Assembly: GCA_937132065.1 (NCBI GenBank)
Contig: CAKZNT010000073.1
Span: forward strand, 1 to 38,432
Length of the DNA stretch: 38,432 nt
From: an uncultured Loktanella sp.
Lineage (GTDB): Bacteria; Pseudomonadota; Alphaproteobacteria; Rhodobacterales; Rhodobacteraceae
Reading direction: 5' to 3'
Part shown: positions 1 through 9,200 of the stretch, one piece after another
Position numbering within the stretch: position 1 is the stretch's first letter
Layout: each line of letters begins with the position of its first letter
Translations under genes and position numbers: made by a program
Notes under the pieces: generated by a model
Told to the model about the DNA's origin: nothing
The model's input: only the letters and a program-made list of their open reading frames with translations
Database searches by the model: none

Positions 1-194
1 GCATAGTTATCCACAGTAATTGTGGGTATCTGTTTAGGCGACCTACCGGTTGAGTATAGAAAGTTGATGCCTTGGCTGCTGTGAGGGTTTGTGCCGTGGG
101 AGTTAGTAGGTGGGTGTGGCAATAAGTGCAGTAGTCGAGTAGTTCTATAAGCGTGCCCCCGTGTTAAAAATGGGCCAGTACTTTACTGTTTAGA

Positions 195-221
195 GAAAAA
201 ATAGGGCGGTGGAGGCCGCCC
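195..221 (-). terminator. Rho-independent terminator after the HPF-like gene
   Basis: Read on the minus strand, a perfect 6-bp stem (GGGCGG / CCGCCC, 6-base loop) at 204-221 is followed by TA and six Ts (196-201). It begins 16 bases past the HPF stop codon, so it most likely ends that transcript. Confidence 0.75.
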
Positions 222-236
222 TTGGGTATTACTTTA

Positions 237-551
237 TTATAACTCGTCAGGAAGGTCTTCTTCTACAGTTTCTTCTTGAATCCTAGGCCTCTGATGAGAG
301 TGGGATTTAACTTTTTCTTTTTGACGCTGCAGTAAGCTAGTCAATTTAGTCGCCATCTCATTGATGGACTGATAAAGATCATCATTACTTGCCTTGGCTG
401 AAAAATCTTGCCCTAAGAAATGGGTGGTGACTTCAGCGGTTTGTTGGTGCTTTTCAACGGTTAAGACAATGTTAAGTGACGATAAATCGGGGAAGTGCTG
501 TTCGAGTTTTTCCTGCTTTATATTAATTGCTTCGCGAATGCCATCGGTGAT
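237..551 (-). CDS. hpf: Ribosome hibernation promoting factor (HPF/RaiA), 5' end missing
   Basis: The last ~100 residues of this frame match the short HPF/RaiA family, small proteins that bind the 30S subunit and help form inactive 100S ribosomes in stationary phase. Visible family features are the start of helix 1 (TDGIREAI), the EKLEQHF stretch, a central VLTVEKHQQ strand, and a second helix (DDLYQSINEMATKL) followed by a lysine/histidine-rich tail. The first ~10 residues expected of HPF (first beta strand and its Met) are absent. Upstream the same frame runs without a stop into HrpB-type sequence, with an in-frame ATG at 818. Base composition here is clearly more AT-rich than in the rest of the window, and the sequence looks gammaproteobacterial. 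The gene is therefore a partial one joined to foreign sequence, by assembly error or recombination. Confidence 0.7.
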   Translation of the reverse strand: MTDGIREAINIKQEKLEQHFPDLSSLNIVLTVEKHQQTAEVTTHFLGQDFSAKASNDDLYQSINEMATKLTSLLQRQKEKVKSHSHQRPRIQEETVEEDLPDEL

Positions 552-838
552 CGCCACCGCCACAGCCGCTTCTGGCGGCGTGGCCCAGCGGCGGTCTTCC
601 AGCGCAATGGCGCCTAGCCTAAGCTGCTGCCGTGCCACCACCATGCGCTCGCGTTTTGACCACGCGCAAAGCGGCACATCCTTTAAGTGCCCGCTAAACC
701 ATTGCCGCAGATCGGCCTCACTTAGCGCGGCCGCCAGCCGCACCTTGGCCTCTCGTAAATCCCCATCAAGATCGGCCGCCACCATGAGCGGTGTGGCCAG
801 CGGCTCACCTTCCGGCATAACCGCGCCCTTGCCGCCGC
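530..838 (-). pseudogene. hrpB: C-terminal fragment of an HrpB-type ATP-dependent helicase
   Basis: About 95 residues resemble the C-terminal region of HrpB DEAH-box helicases: a GKGAVMPEGEPL turn, a VAADLDGD strand, the REAKVRLAAALSEADL segment, then ERMVVARQQLRLGAIALEDRRW and PPEAAVAVAITDGIR. In HrpB this last part is normally followed by a short LG-type tail. The helicase core (Walker A, DEAH) is absent, so nothing functional is encoded. The 5' side joins hydroxylase sequence at 821-838 and the 3' side runs in frame into HPF at 529-551. Both joins lie where the two partner genes could share sequence. Identification is from family memory only. Confidence 0.55.
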
Positions 839-1426
839 TTTGTCGTGGGGCGTGCCAAAGAGCGTGTCGATCCAGCCCATCCCGAAGCTGACATGGAAAG
901 TCGCGTCGTGGTCCTGAAAGTGATGCGCCATATGCGACCGCGTCACCCGTTCCCCGAACCAGCCCTTTGGAACCCGCAGATGCGCGAGCGTGTGGCAGTA
1001 TTCGTAGAAGGTAAACGCCGAGATCGACCCGACGAAGATTGCCACAACAGGAAACAGGAGCGCCCAATACGCCCCGACAACCGGCCAGAGCACGAGGAAG
1101 TGTGCGAGAACCGAGATCAGCCCGAACTTGAGCGCATACCAGTTGTCGCCGCCCGTGAAAAACTCCGGTTTGTTGGGGAATTCGTGGTGGCCGATATGGC
1201 TACGGTAGAGCGTGTTGAACACGGATTGCTCTGCTGGCGGGTCACGGTGGTAAAGGAACCGATGCATCACATATTCAACGATGAATTGCATCACTGCGCC
1301 GTAAACCAGTGCCAGGATCAGGATCGGTGAGAACCACCCGACAAGCGCAATCATCCCGATGATCCAGAACGGCAAGAGCCGTTGCAAGCTGCCCATATTC
1401 ATCAAGATACGTAGTGTCGGGATCAT
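722..1426 (-). CDS. Fatty acid hydroxylase/sterol desaturase family protein, 3' end replaced
   Basis: This is a membrane di-iron enzyme of the fatty acid hydroxylase superfamily, which hydroxylates or desaturates lipid-like substrates at the cytoplasmic membrane; the substrate is not predictable. The histidine clusters are visible: HRFLYH, HIGHH, HTLAH and HMAHH, plus a later TFH. They lie between hydrophobic segments at about residues 12-50 and 100-150. The start is ATG at 1426 because AGGAGA lies just upstream; the open frame reaches 1468 without a better site. The natural protein should end 25-40 residues after GWIDTLFGTPHDKAAARAR. Past about position 821 the frame instead crosses HrpB-type sequence in the wrong frame, giving an arginine- and tryptophan-rich tail. 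Only 821-1426 is genuine. The gene lies 81 bases downstream of the HlyD gene on the same strand. Confidence 0.75.
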   Translation of the reverse strand: MIPTLRILMNMGSLQRLLPFWIIGMIALVGWFSPILILALVYGAVMQFIVEYVMHRFLYHRDPPAEQSVFNTLYRSHIGHHEFPNKPEFFTGGDNWYALKFGLISVLAHFLVLWPVVGAYWALLFPVVAIFVGSISAFTFYEYCHTLAHLRVPKGWFGERVTRSHMAHHFQDHDATFHVSFGMGWIDTLFGTPHDKAAARARLCRKVSRWPHRSWWRPILMGIYERPRCGWRPR

Positions 1427-1507
1427 GGTGTCTCTCCTGTCTTTGGGAGAGATGGTGCAGCTTGGCACGCCCTAAAATCAATAAGGACGTTACGGCAGGC
1501 CGATCTA

Positions 1508-2677
1508 CTATGGTTCGTGCAGCGCCTCGCGTGAGCGATAGAGCGGCTTGGTCAGGTAATGCAGCACTGTCTTTTCGCCTGTGTGCAATTCCACCGCTGC
1601 TTGCAAACCCGGACGGATCGCGATTTGGCGCTGCCGCTCGTCAAGGTTTTCGAGGTCAACGGCCAAGGTCACCTTGTAGTGGGGCGCCACGTCTGGTCGA
1701 CGCTCGTCCTTGAAGGTGTCCGCAGAGATGAAGCGCACCTTGCCCGAAAGGCTGCCGTAGATTGTATAGTCATAGGCGCTAAACTTGATTGTCGCGCTTT
1801 GTCCGGGAATGACGTTGGCGATATCGGCCACTTTGATCTGCGCCTCAACGAAGAGTTCGTCACCAAGGGGCGTGATCTGCGCGATTTCTTCTCCGGGGCG
1901 CACAACGCCACCGATTGTCGTGATCCCGAGGCTGTTCACAATCCCGCGCATCGGGGATTTGATCACGGTCCGGTCCAGTTGGTCATTGGCCATCCGCAGG
2001 TTTTGCCCAAGCTGTGCAAGAACTTTCAGGGTTTCGGAATATTCGCTTGCCCGATCAAGTTCTGCGCCTGTCACGATTTCGTTGTAGCGGATTTCGGCGT
2101 CAGCGTTGGCTTTGCGCGCCTTGGTTGTTTCGACGAGTGCCACGATTTCACGCGCTAGCATGTCTTCCATGACGGCCAGTTCGCGGTTGGTCTCTGCTTT
2201 GACGCGCCGCGCCCCTTCGACCTTGCTGACGTAATCGGATTGGCGCGCGTTCAAGAGTGCCCGCTCGGAGGCCACGATATGCGGGCTACGCGCGGCGATT
2301 TGGGCGGGCACTTCAAAGTCGAACGCCCCTTGCATTTCGGCCTCGAGCCGCAGCCGTTTGATTTCAGCGGCGAGGATCTGGTCTTGCAGATCGGCCACGG
2401 AGGTTTGGAACCCAGTGCCGCGCAGCCGTGCCAAGACGTCGCCTGTTTGCACGATATCCCCTTCGGAGACCAGCAATTCGGCCAAGATGCCCCCTTCGAG
2501 GTTCTGGATGATTTGTGGCCGCGAGGCGCTTACGACTTCGCCGTTGCCGCGCACGATTTCATCGAGCCAAGCGAATTTGGCCCAGAGCAGGAACAACAGG
2601 ACAGTTGCCCCGACCAGCCAGATCGTCATGGACGAGCCGCGCATCCGCCCCGAGAATTCTGCATCAATGGTCGCCAT
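1508..2677 (-). CDS. Type I secretion membrane fusion protein, HlyD family
   Basis: This is the periplasmic adaptor of a type I secretion system, bridging the inner-membrane ABC exporter and the TolC-like channel. The 389-residue length fits the family. It has a short cytoplasmic N-terminus, one membrane segment at about residues 17-37 (IWLVGATVLLFLLWAKFAW), and a biotinyl-lipoyl half-motif (IVRGNGEVVSASRPQIIQNLEGG, broken here for length: EIVRGNGEV then QIIQNLEGG). A long helical hairpin follows at about 95-230, then the second lipoyl half (VIKSPMRGIVNSL) and the beta-barrel domain. The C-terminus lacks the longer tail of some HlyDs. Its ATG shares one base with the stop of the ABC gene (TAATG), which implies translational coupling. 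It is the last gene of the secretion operon. Confidence 0.9.
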   Translation of the reverse strand: MATIDAEFSGRMRGSSMTIWLVGATVLLFLLWAKFAWLDEIVRGNGEVVSASRPQIIQNLEGGILAELLVSEGDIVQTGDVLARLRGTGFQTSVADLQDQILAAEIKRLRLEAEMQGAFDFEVPAQIAARSPHIVASERALLNARQSDYVSKVEGARRVKAETNRELAVMEDMLAREIVALVETTKARKANADAEIRYNEIVTGAELDRASEYSETLKVLAQLGQNLRMANDQLDRTVIKSPMRGIVNSLGITTIGGVVRPGEEIAQITPLGDELFVEAQIKVADIANVIPGQSATIKFSAYDYTIYGSLSGKVRFISADTFKDERRPDVAPHYKVTLAVDLENLDERQRQIAIRPGLQAAVELHTGEKTVLHYLTKPLYRSREALHEP

Positions 2678-4914
2678 TAGCTTACTGCCTTGTTTTTATT
2701 GTCGCGCATATGCGCGAGGACTTGGTCGCGTGGCCCGTCAACGATGAGCCGTCCGTTTTGCAAGATCATCGTGCGATCGGTAAGCTGCATAATCGGCATC
2801 CGGTGCGTTGCGATGATTGCGGTGCGCCCTTCGAGCCAGCCCTCAAGGCGGCTGACAAGCGCGTTCTCAAGTGTTTGATCGAGCGCGGCCGTTGGCTCGT
2901 CGAGCAAGCAAACCTTGGGGTCTTGCAGCCAGAGCCGCGCCCAGCCGATGGACTGGCGCTGCCCGATAGAAAGCCCTTCGCCACCGTCGCGGATTTCCAG
3001 ATCAAGCCCCTTGGGGTGGTTGCTAACGAATGGTCCCAGCCCTGCAAAATCGAGTGCAGCCATCAGCCGCGCATCGTCGCGCTCAAGCAGCGTCAGGTTC
3101 AGGTTTTCGCGCAAAGTGCCAGCAAAAAGCCGCACCTCTTGGCTTAGGTAGCCGATACCACGCCGCAAATCGCGTGCCATGACCTGCCCCATATCAACGC
3201 CGTCAATCAGCACCCGCCCCGAGGTCGGTTTATGCAGGCCAGACAGCACCTTGAGCAGCGTCGATTTGCCAGAGCCGTTCGCCCCGAGGATCGCGATGTG
3301 CTGCCCTGCTGGAATGCTCAAGGCGGGCACATCAACGGTGGCTTGCCCGTCTTCGTCGTAGGTATAGGTCATCTCGCGCAGTTCGAACGCGCCCGTCAGG
3401 GTTTCGCGGCGCAAGTAGGTCCGCCCCTCTTCCATGTCTTGCGGTGCATCGGCAATTTTGTCGAGCGCATCAAGCGCAGCCTTCACGTTTGACCACCGCG
3501 CAAGTGTGCCTGCGAGTTGTGTCAACGGCCCCAGCGTGCGCGACGTCAGGATGCCCACGGCGATGATCGTGCCAACGGTGAACTGCCCTTGGAACACCAT
3601 GAATGTGCCCACGACCACGGCGGAGACATAAGTCGCTTGCTGCACCCCTTGGCTCCAGAATGTGAGTGTCGTGGCCAGCTTACGCTGCTCGGATGTTGCC
3701 AGTGACGACAGCGCGGTCAGCTCGGACCAGATCCGCTTGAAGCGATCTTCGCCGCGTTGGGCCTTGATGGTGTCGGCGTCATAGATTGCCTCGTGCAACA
3801 GACGGCTGGATTTGGTCGATGCCCCTTGTGTGGCCATCGTGAGTTCCATCATTTTCTTTTGCATAAAGAAGGACGGGAGCACCATCAGGATGCCGCCGAT
3901 GAACAGAACCCACACCACGTTTCCGCCAATGGAGGCAACGAGAGCGAGGAAAAGCACGATGAACGGGAGGTCGGTCAATGTGCCGATTGTCGACGCGGTA
4001 AAGAACTCGCGGATTGCCGAAAATTCACGCACGGCTGCGAATGTGCCAGAGGGCGTTTGCCCTTTTTGGCCCGACTGCATGCCAAGCAGTTTATCCATCA
4101 GAAGCTCTTGAATTTGCAGCTCGATCCGGCGGCCAGCGCCGTCCATCAGGCGTGCGCGCGCGATGCGCAAGAAGGCTTCCAGCAGCATTGCAATCCCCGC
4201 CCCGATCGCAAGCACCCAAAGGGTTGCGGTGGACTGGTGGGGGATCACACGGTCGTAGACTTGTAGCGAAAACAGCGCTACGGCGACTGCCAAGAGATTG
4301 GCGACAAACGAGCCAAGCGCGACCTCAAAGATGATCCGACGATAGCTTTGGATTTTGCCCCAGAACCAGTGTTCTGACTGTCCTTTGTTGGCATGGCGGC
4401 GCGAAAGTTCGGCCACGGCCACATCGGCGCGGATCACCTGCCCTGCAAAGGCTTTGGTAAATTCGGCAACCGCGACTTCGGCCTGATTGCCGTTGCATGT
4501 GGTGTCATAGACGGTCAGCGTATCGCCTTCTTGCCCCATGACAAGCACGACTTGCCCCGATGTCATTTCGGCCAGTGCGGGCCACATTGCTGCGGTCAAT
4601 TTGCCTGCTTTTTTCACGTTCGTGATCAAGCCGACCTTGGACAGCGCGCTTGCGATTGCCTCTGATGACAGGTCCGCCCCGTTGTCGGCGGTGAGCCGTT
4701 CGAGCAGGTCGGTTTTTTGCAGCTCCACGCCCAAAAGCCCCGCATAAAGCGAGGCGATTTCGGCGCGGGCAATTGCTTTTTCACTAAAGCGGGCACTTGG
4801 TGTTGTGGTCTCGGGCGTAGCAACCTCGGCGGCAGGCATTTTCACGGGTTCGATCCGTGTCAGCTTGGCGCCGCGGGTGGCGTTTACGTCAAATGCAAGG
4901 ACTGGACCCTTCAT
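2677..4914 (-). CDS. Type I secretion ABC exporter (permease-ATPase) with C39-like N-domain
   Basis: This is the 745-residue inner-membrane ABC exporter of the operon, closest in layout to LapB/LssB-type transporters that secrete large repeat adhesins. Residues ~30-165 form a C39-peptidase-like domain. It lacks a cysteine at the expected N-terminal catalytic position, so it probably binds substrate without cleaving it. A six-helix membrane domain spans ~190-470. The nucleotide-binding domain covers ~505-735, with Walker A GANGSGKST (~545), signature LSIGQRQ (a variant of LSGGQ), Walker B VCLLDEPTAALD and the switch histidine in IIATHRM. The start is ATG 4914, overlapping the TolC stop by four bases (ATGA). 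Substrate is inferred from operon position to be the adhesin at 6284-9289. Confidence 0.92.
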   Translation of the reverse strand: MKGPVLAFDVNATRGAKLTRIEPVKMPAAEVATPETTTPSARFSEKAIARAEIASLYAGLLGVELQKTDLLERLTADNGADLSSEAIASALSKVGLITNVKKAGKLTAAMWPALAEMTSGQVVLVMGQEGDTLTVYDTTCNGNQAEVAVAEFTKAFAGQVIRADVAVAELSRRHANKGQSEHWFWGKIQSYRRIIFEVALGSFVANLLAVAVALFSLQVYDRVIPHQSTATLWVLAIGAGIAMLLEAFLRIARARLMDGAGRRIELQIQELLMDKLLGMQSGQKGQTPSGTFAAVREFSAIREFFTASTIGTLTDLPFIVLFLALVASIGGNVVWVLFIGGILMVLPSFFMQKKMMELTMATQGASTKSSRLLHEAIYDADTIKAQRGEDRFKRIWSELTALSSLATSEQRKLATTLTFWSQGVQQATYVSAVVVGTFMVFQGQFTVGTIIAVGILTSRTLGPLTQLAGTLARWSNVKAALDALDKIADAPQDMEEGRTYLRRETLTGAFELREMTYTYDEDGQATVDVPALSIPAGQHIAILGANGSGKSTLLKVLSGLHKPTSGRVLIDGVDMGQVMARDLRRGIGYLSQEVRLFAGTLRENLNLTLLERDDARLMAALDFAGLGPFVSNHPKGLDLEIRDGGEGLSIGQRQSIGWARLWLQDPKVCLLDEPTAALDQTLENALVSRLEGWLEGRTAIIATHRMPIMQLTDRTMILQNGRLIVDGPRDQVLAHMRDNKNKAVS

Positions 4915-6206
4915 ATTTGTTCACCATTCACCAATGTGCCGTTCAGCGCTGCGATTTTCAGCATGACCCGTGCCACCTCGTATTTCAGGCCAACGGCCTC
5001 GCGTTCTGTGCGCACTTTTGTCTCGAAGATACCGACGACATCAGGCACGGCCCGCTGGCCCGCCTTTTGCTGTTCTGCGTAAATTTCGTAGTTTGCAGCG
5101 GCTTGGGATGCCAGGCTTTGCGCTTGCACGTCCTGGCGTTGCAAGGAAGCAAGTTCGCCTTCGAGTGCGCGCAACGCACGGTTGGCGTCTTCTTGCACTT
5201 GGCCTACGCGCGCGGCGGCGGCTGCCTTTTGCTCGTCGATGGCTTGCAGGGAGGCGCTTGTGCCAAAGCCGATCCCGTTATCAGCACCAAGCGACAGCCC
5301 GATGCCGCCGCCATTGCCAACATTACCACCCGCGGTCAGGCTCGGGAGAAAGCCTGCGCGGGCGGCTGTGGCTTCGGCGATTGCACGCGCGCTTTCGGCT
5401 TGCGCCTTCATCACGGTTAGGGGTGTGCGATCGACGTTGCCGTTGGTGAGTGTAGAAATGCCGTTGATGCCTGCAATCGGCGTGGCCGCCATGGCGCCAA
5501 GCTCTGAGAGCGCGCCCGCAGCGGTTTCCTGATCGGAGGCCATATCGGACTGCATCTGGTTGAGTTTTTGCTGCACGATTTGCAGGTCAACGCGGCTCGA
5601 GACCCCGCCTTTCACCCGCTCAGACATCACGTATTCGTAGTGCTTCATCCGCTCCATTGCGGCGGCGTTCACGTTTGCACGTGCTGTCGCCTCTTGCGCG
5701 GAAAGGTAGAGTTCAAGCCCCGAGAGCACCCGTTTGTTGGTGTCTTGCGCCAAGGTCACGGCGGCCACTTCAACGTCGGCGGCGGCGTAATCACGCTCTG
5801 CCTTTTTACGTCCGTTATCAAAGAGCACTTGCTCGACGACCAGCGAGGACACAACTGCCCCGAGCGAGGTCAGCGAGACTGATGGCCCAAGGGTGGGCAG
5901 CCAGTTGTTCGCCCGTGCTTCTGCGCGAAGTTTTGCCGCCCGCAGGTCTGCTTCGGCGGCCCGGCTGTTGGCTGCAAGCACCGCGTTTGCGACTTGATCG
6001 AATGACCCGGCCCCAAGCACAGAGCGCCGGTTCAACAGGTTTTCAATGATTTCTGATTGGCTGCCGTTTTCCATCGTCGCATCAAGTGCGGTTGGTTGCA
6101 CGCCGCTGCGCGACACGTCCGCTGCGTCAGTGGAGCCCATGCAAGCTGAAAGGAGCGCAAAAACACACCCTACCGAAGTTACTCTTAAACCGTCCCGTCC
6201 ATACAC
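4911..6206 (-). CDS. TolC-family outer membrane channel, predicted lipoprotein
   Basis: This is the outer-membrane channel of the type I secretion system. The 431 residues fit a TolC/OEP protein: alternating long helices rich in Ala, Gln, Arg and Glu (for example LAANSRAAEADLRAAKLRAE) and short strand pairs, in two homologous halves. A signal peptide ends in a lipobox-like LLSAC at about residue 22, suggesting lipid anchoring, which is common in OEPs but not in E. coli TolC. The assigned start is GTG at 6206, because no in-frame ATG lies before the signal peptide and a longer frame is not open; its ribosome site is weak. A stable hairpin lies in the 77-base gap from the adhesin gene. The stop overlaps the ABC gene start. 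Confidence 0.88.
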   Translation of the reverse strand: MYGRDGLRVTSVGCVFALLSACMGSTDAADVSRSGVQPTALDATMENGSQSEIIENLLNRRSVLGAGSFDQVANAVLAANSRAAEADLRAAKLRAEARANNWLPTLGPSVSLTSLGAVVSSLVVEQVLFDNGRKKAERDYAAADVEVAAVTLAQDTNKRVLSGLELYLSAQEATARANVNAAAMERMKHYEYVMSERVKGGVSSRVDLQIVQQKLNQMQSDMASDQETAAGALSELGAMAATPIAGINGISTLTNGNVDRTPLTVMKAQAESARAIAEATAARAGFLPSLTAGGNVGNGGGIGLSLGADNGIGFGTSASLQAIDEQKAAAAARVGQVQEDANRALRALEGELASLQRQDVQAQSLASQAAANYEIYAEQQKAGQRAVPDVVGIFETKVRTEREAVGLKYEVARVMLKIAALNGTLVNGEQI

Positions 6207-6246
6207 TGCGCCATGCCCCGCGATTATTATTATTGTGCCAAGGGGT

Positions 6247-6272
6247 CACGGGCCAGTCGTTGCTGGCCCGTG
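6247..6272 (-). promoter_or_regulatory. Stable intercistronic hairpin between adhesin and exporter genes
   Basis: A perfect 10-bp inverted repeat (CACGGGCCAG / CTGGCCCGTG) with a 6-base loop lies 12 bases after the adhesin stop codon. No T-run follows on the minus strand, so it is not a standard terminator. It may protect the adhesin mRNA 3' end or cause partial termination, giving more adhesin than exporter. Confidence 0.6.
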
Positions 6273-6283
6273 TTCGTTTAGGA

Positions 6284-9200
6284 TCAGATGACCGACTGAT
6301 GGAAGTCGATATCCTGATTGATGATCAGCTCGCCGCCGTCGCTGCCTACGGAGTAGACATCATACTGCTGGCCGTTGATCGTCGTTGTCCCTGCTGGCGA
6401 TGCAAGACCTTCGAAGTTCACCGTATCATCGGTTCCGCCGTGCACGGTCAACGAGTTGTCGTTGCCCGACAGTGCCGCGAGATCAGCGCTGGAGAGTGTC
6501 AGCGATGAATCGTCTGCAAACTCGAGGTCAATCGCGCCGATGTTGAAGTCACCGATCGCAGCCGAGCTCATGTCAACAACCGAGGTTCCGTCCTGATCGA
6601 GAACGACCAGTGTGGAGTTGGTGTTGCCCGCGGTATCGGACGTTGTCACGACAAGGTGGCTGCCGTCCGGCACTTCTGCGCCTGCGTTAAACAGGTGCTG
6701 CAATTCGCCGTTCAGCGGGTTCACATAAGAGCCCCCGTCAACCTCGGTTGCGGCATCATTGGAGCCGTTCACGTATTCGCTTACGTCAACGCTGACGCCT
6801 GTGTCTACGTTGAGCATGGAGAACCCGCGTGTCGCCGTGTCAGCCGTTGTGACCGATTCAACGTCAGCGGCGTCTGGTGCGATTGTGTCGATGTGGAAGC
6901 TGTCGGTGATTTGCGCGCCGTTGCCAGCCGCATCTACCGCGCGGATCGTCACGTTTGCCGCCCCGTCCATTGCAGGGATTTCGCCATCGGCATATGTGAT
7001 TGTCCACACACCGTCGACAACGGTTGCTTCTTGCTCGGTAGTGATCCCTTCGAGGGTCACAAACACCTGAGAGCCAGCCTCGACTGTGCCGCTCAATGTT
7101 ACCCCGTCAGAGGCTTCTGCACGGTTCACAACATCGTCGCCTGCAATCATGCCAGTCGCGCTTTCCAGCTCGTTCACGAAGGTATCGATTGTGACTGACC
7201 CTTCGGCCGTGTCGCGGTTGCCCGCAGCATCGGTTGCCACAACAAAGACGCTGACATTGTCTTCGCCGGTTGTGACTTCGGAGGCGTTATAGAAGCTGCT
7301 CCAAGAGCCGTCCGCATTCACGGCGATGCCGTTGTGTGGAATGCCGCCGAAGGTCACGTCAACGGTGTCCGCGCCAGGTGCAAAGCCCGTCAGCATCACG
7401 CCGTTGGGGTGCTCTGCTGCGTTGACCACGTTATCGTTACGCTCGACGTTGCCGATAGCGGATGTGTCGACATTGACGTCGATCAGTGTATCGATCTGCA
7501 CGATCCCGCTGGTTGTCGAGACGTTGTCTGCATCATCACGCGCGGAGACATAAACGGTTGCCTGTGTCTCGCCTGTTGGCACTTCTGAAGCGTCCCAGTT
7601 CGCAGACCAAGTTCCGCTTTCACCGACTTCGATGATCCGTGTGCCCGTTCCGAATGTTACGGTTGCCGTCGAAAATGCATCCGCTGTGCCCGAAAGAACC
7701 ACGCCATTGCTGTGCTCGAAGATGTTGACTGTGCCGTCACCTTCAACGCGCGACGTGTCGATCCCGACATCAAGGTCGGTATCAATGTGCACCATGCCAG
7801 TAGCTTCGGCTTGGTTGCCAACCGCATCAGTTGAAATAGCGGTCACTTCTACATCGGTCGTTCCGCGTGGCACAACGCTGGCCGGGAACGTGTAGCTCCA
7901 CTCGCCATCACCATTTGCGGTGACAGTTTGCGAGGCAAAGCTGCCAAAGGAAATCTCGACAGTTGCATAAGCCTCGGCCACACCATTGACCGCTACGCCA
8001 TCGCTATGCTCGTCACGGTTCACAGTGCCATTACCACCCGCAACGGATGTATCAAGGGTCACAGCCGTCACGGTGTCGATCGCCACATAATCTGTCGCGC
8101 TGCCAACGTTGCCGTATTCATCGGTCGCCGTCACGGTCACCTCAAGGTCATATTGACCCTGTGCAATCGTGCCTGCATCCAGATCAAGCGACCAGCTTTC
8201 GCCGCTTACTTCCGCTTCGTAGTCAACTTCGTCGATTGTCACGATAACGGTTGTGTTCGCGTCCGTTGTGCCAGTCAGCGTGATGCCGTCGCTTTCTTCG
8301 TCAAAGCTGACAATGCCGTCACCTTCAACGATATCGACGTTCACATCGACATCAACGACAGTATCAACGTCAAGCTGATCGTTCGCTGTGACGGTTTCGT
8401 CGCCACGTGTCAGCGTGATGCTGACGTCAGATAGGTAGTCGCCCTCGGGCAATTCACCAACATCGAAGGACGCGATCCAGTTGCCCTGCCCGTCAACGGT
8501 CACGTTCTGGGACACTTCGCCGACTGTGATCACGCCAGTCGCATTTGGCGTGCCTGTGCCGCCAATTTCGATACCGTCATCGTAGTCGTCGCCATCAACA
8601 ACGTGGCCGACGCTTTGCGTGCCACTCGTGATGCTAACCGCTAGCGGATCGACCGGATCAGTCGGGTCGGTAGGGTCAGTTGGATCAGTCGGGTCTGTTG
8701 GATCAGTCGGGTCGGTCGGATCAGTTGGATCAGTCGGATCGGTCGGTTCATCACCACCATCACCCGTTCCGGCAACAATCGCAGCCGCGCCAAGCGCCGC
8801 AGCACCCGCGCCAATCGCCGGCAACGCGCCAAGGCCACCAAGCAGCGGCGTAAACAACATACCCGCCTCAGCGTCCGCAGCATCTACACCGGCAACCTGC
8901 ACCTCGGAACCGCGCACAAAGTAAAGCTCGTCGTCGGGGCTCCACTTGCCGAATGCATCCGCATCCACATATTGCGCGTAAAGCAGATTGCCTTCGCCAA
9001 CGGAGAGGTCGACCTTGGACAATGTGCCGTTTGTCGAAATAAACAATTCGTTTTCAGCAACGCCTTCGGGACTGAAATAGCCCTGGATCATAACCGTCTG
9101 CCCGTCAACAAGGGTGACCTGCAAGGCCTGCCCCTGACGCACAAAGGAAAGGATGTTGCTGCGGTCAAGGTTCAGGGAGATATCCTGACCCGCGCCGACT

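Noticed and set aside
7..15. A perfect DnaA box (TTATCCACA) with a nearby TTGTGGGTA
   Set aside because: A single 9-mer at a probably chimeric sequence end, without AT-rich unwinding region or dnaA/dnaN genes, does not support an origin.
722..1067. Reading the whole open frame 237-1067 as one real fusion protein
   Set aside because: Its 5' part (839-1067) is the antisense-like off-frame of the hydroxylase gene, and the two joins look artefactual.
8619..8924. Plus-strand frame of Gly-Ser-Val repeats opposite the adhesin
   Set aside because: It is the antisense of the Pro-Thr-Asp linker and has no ribosome site or homology that I recognise.
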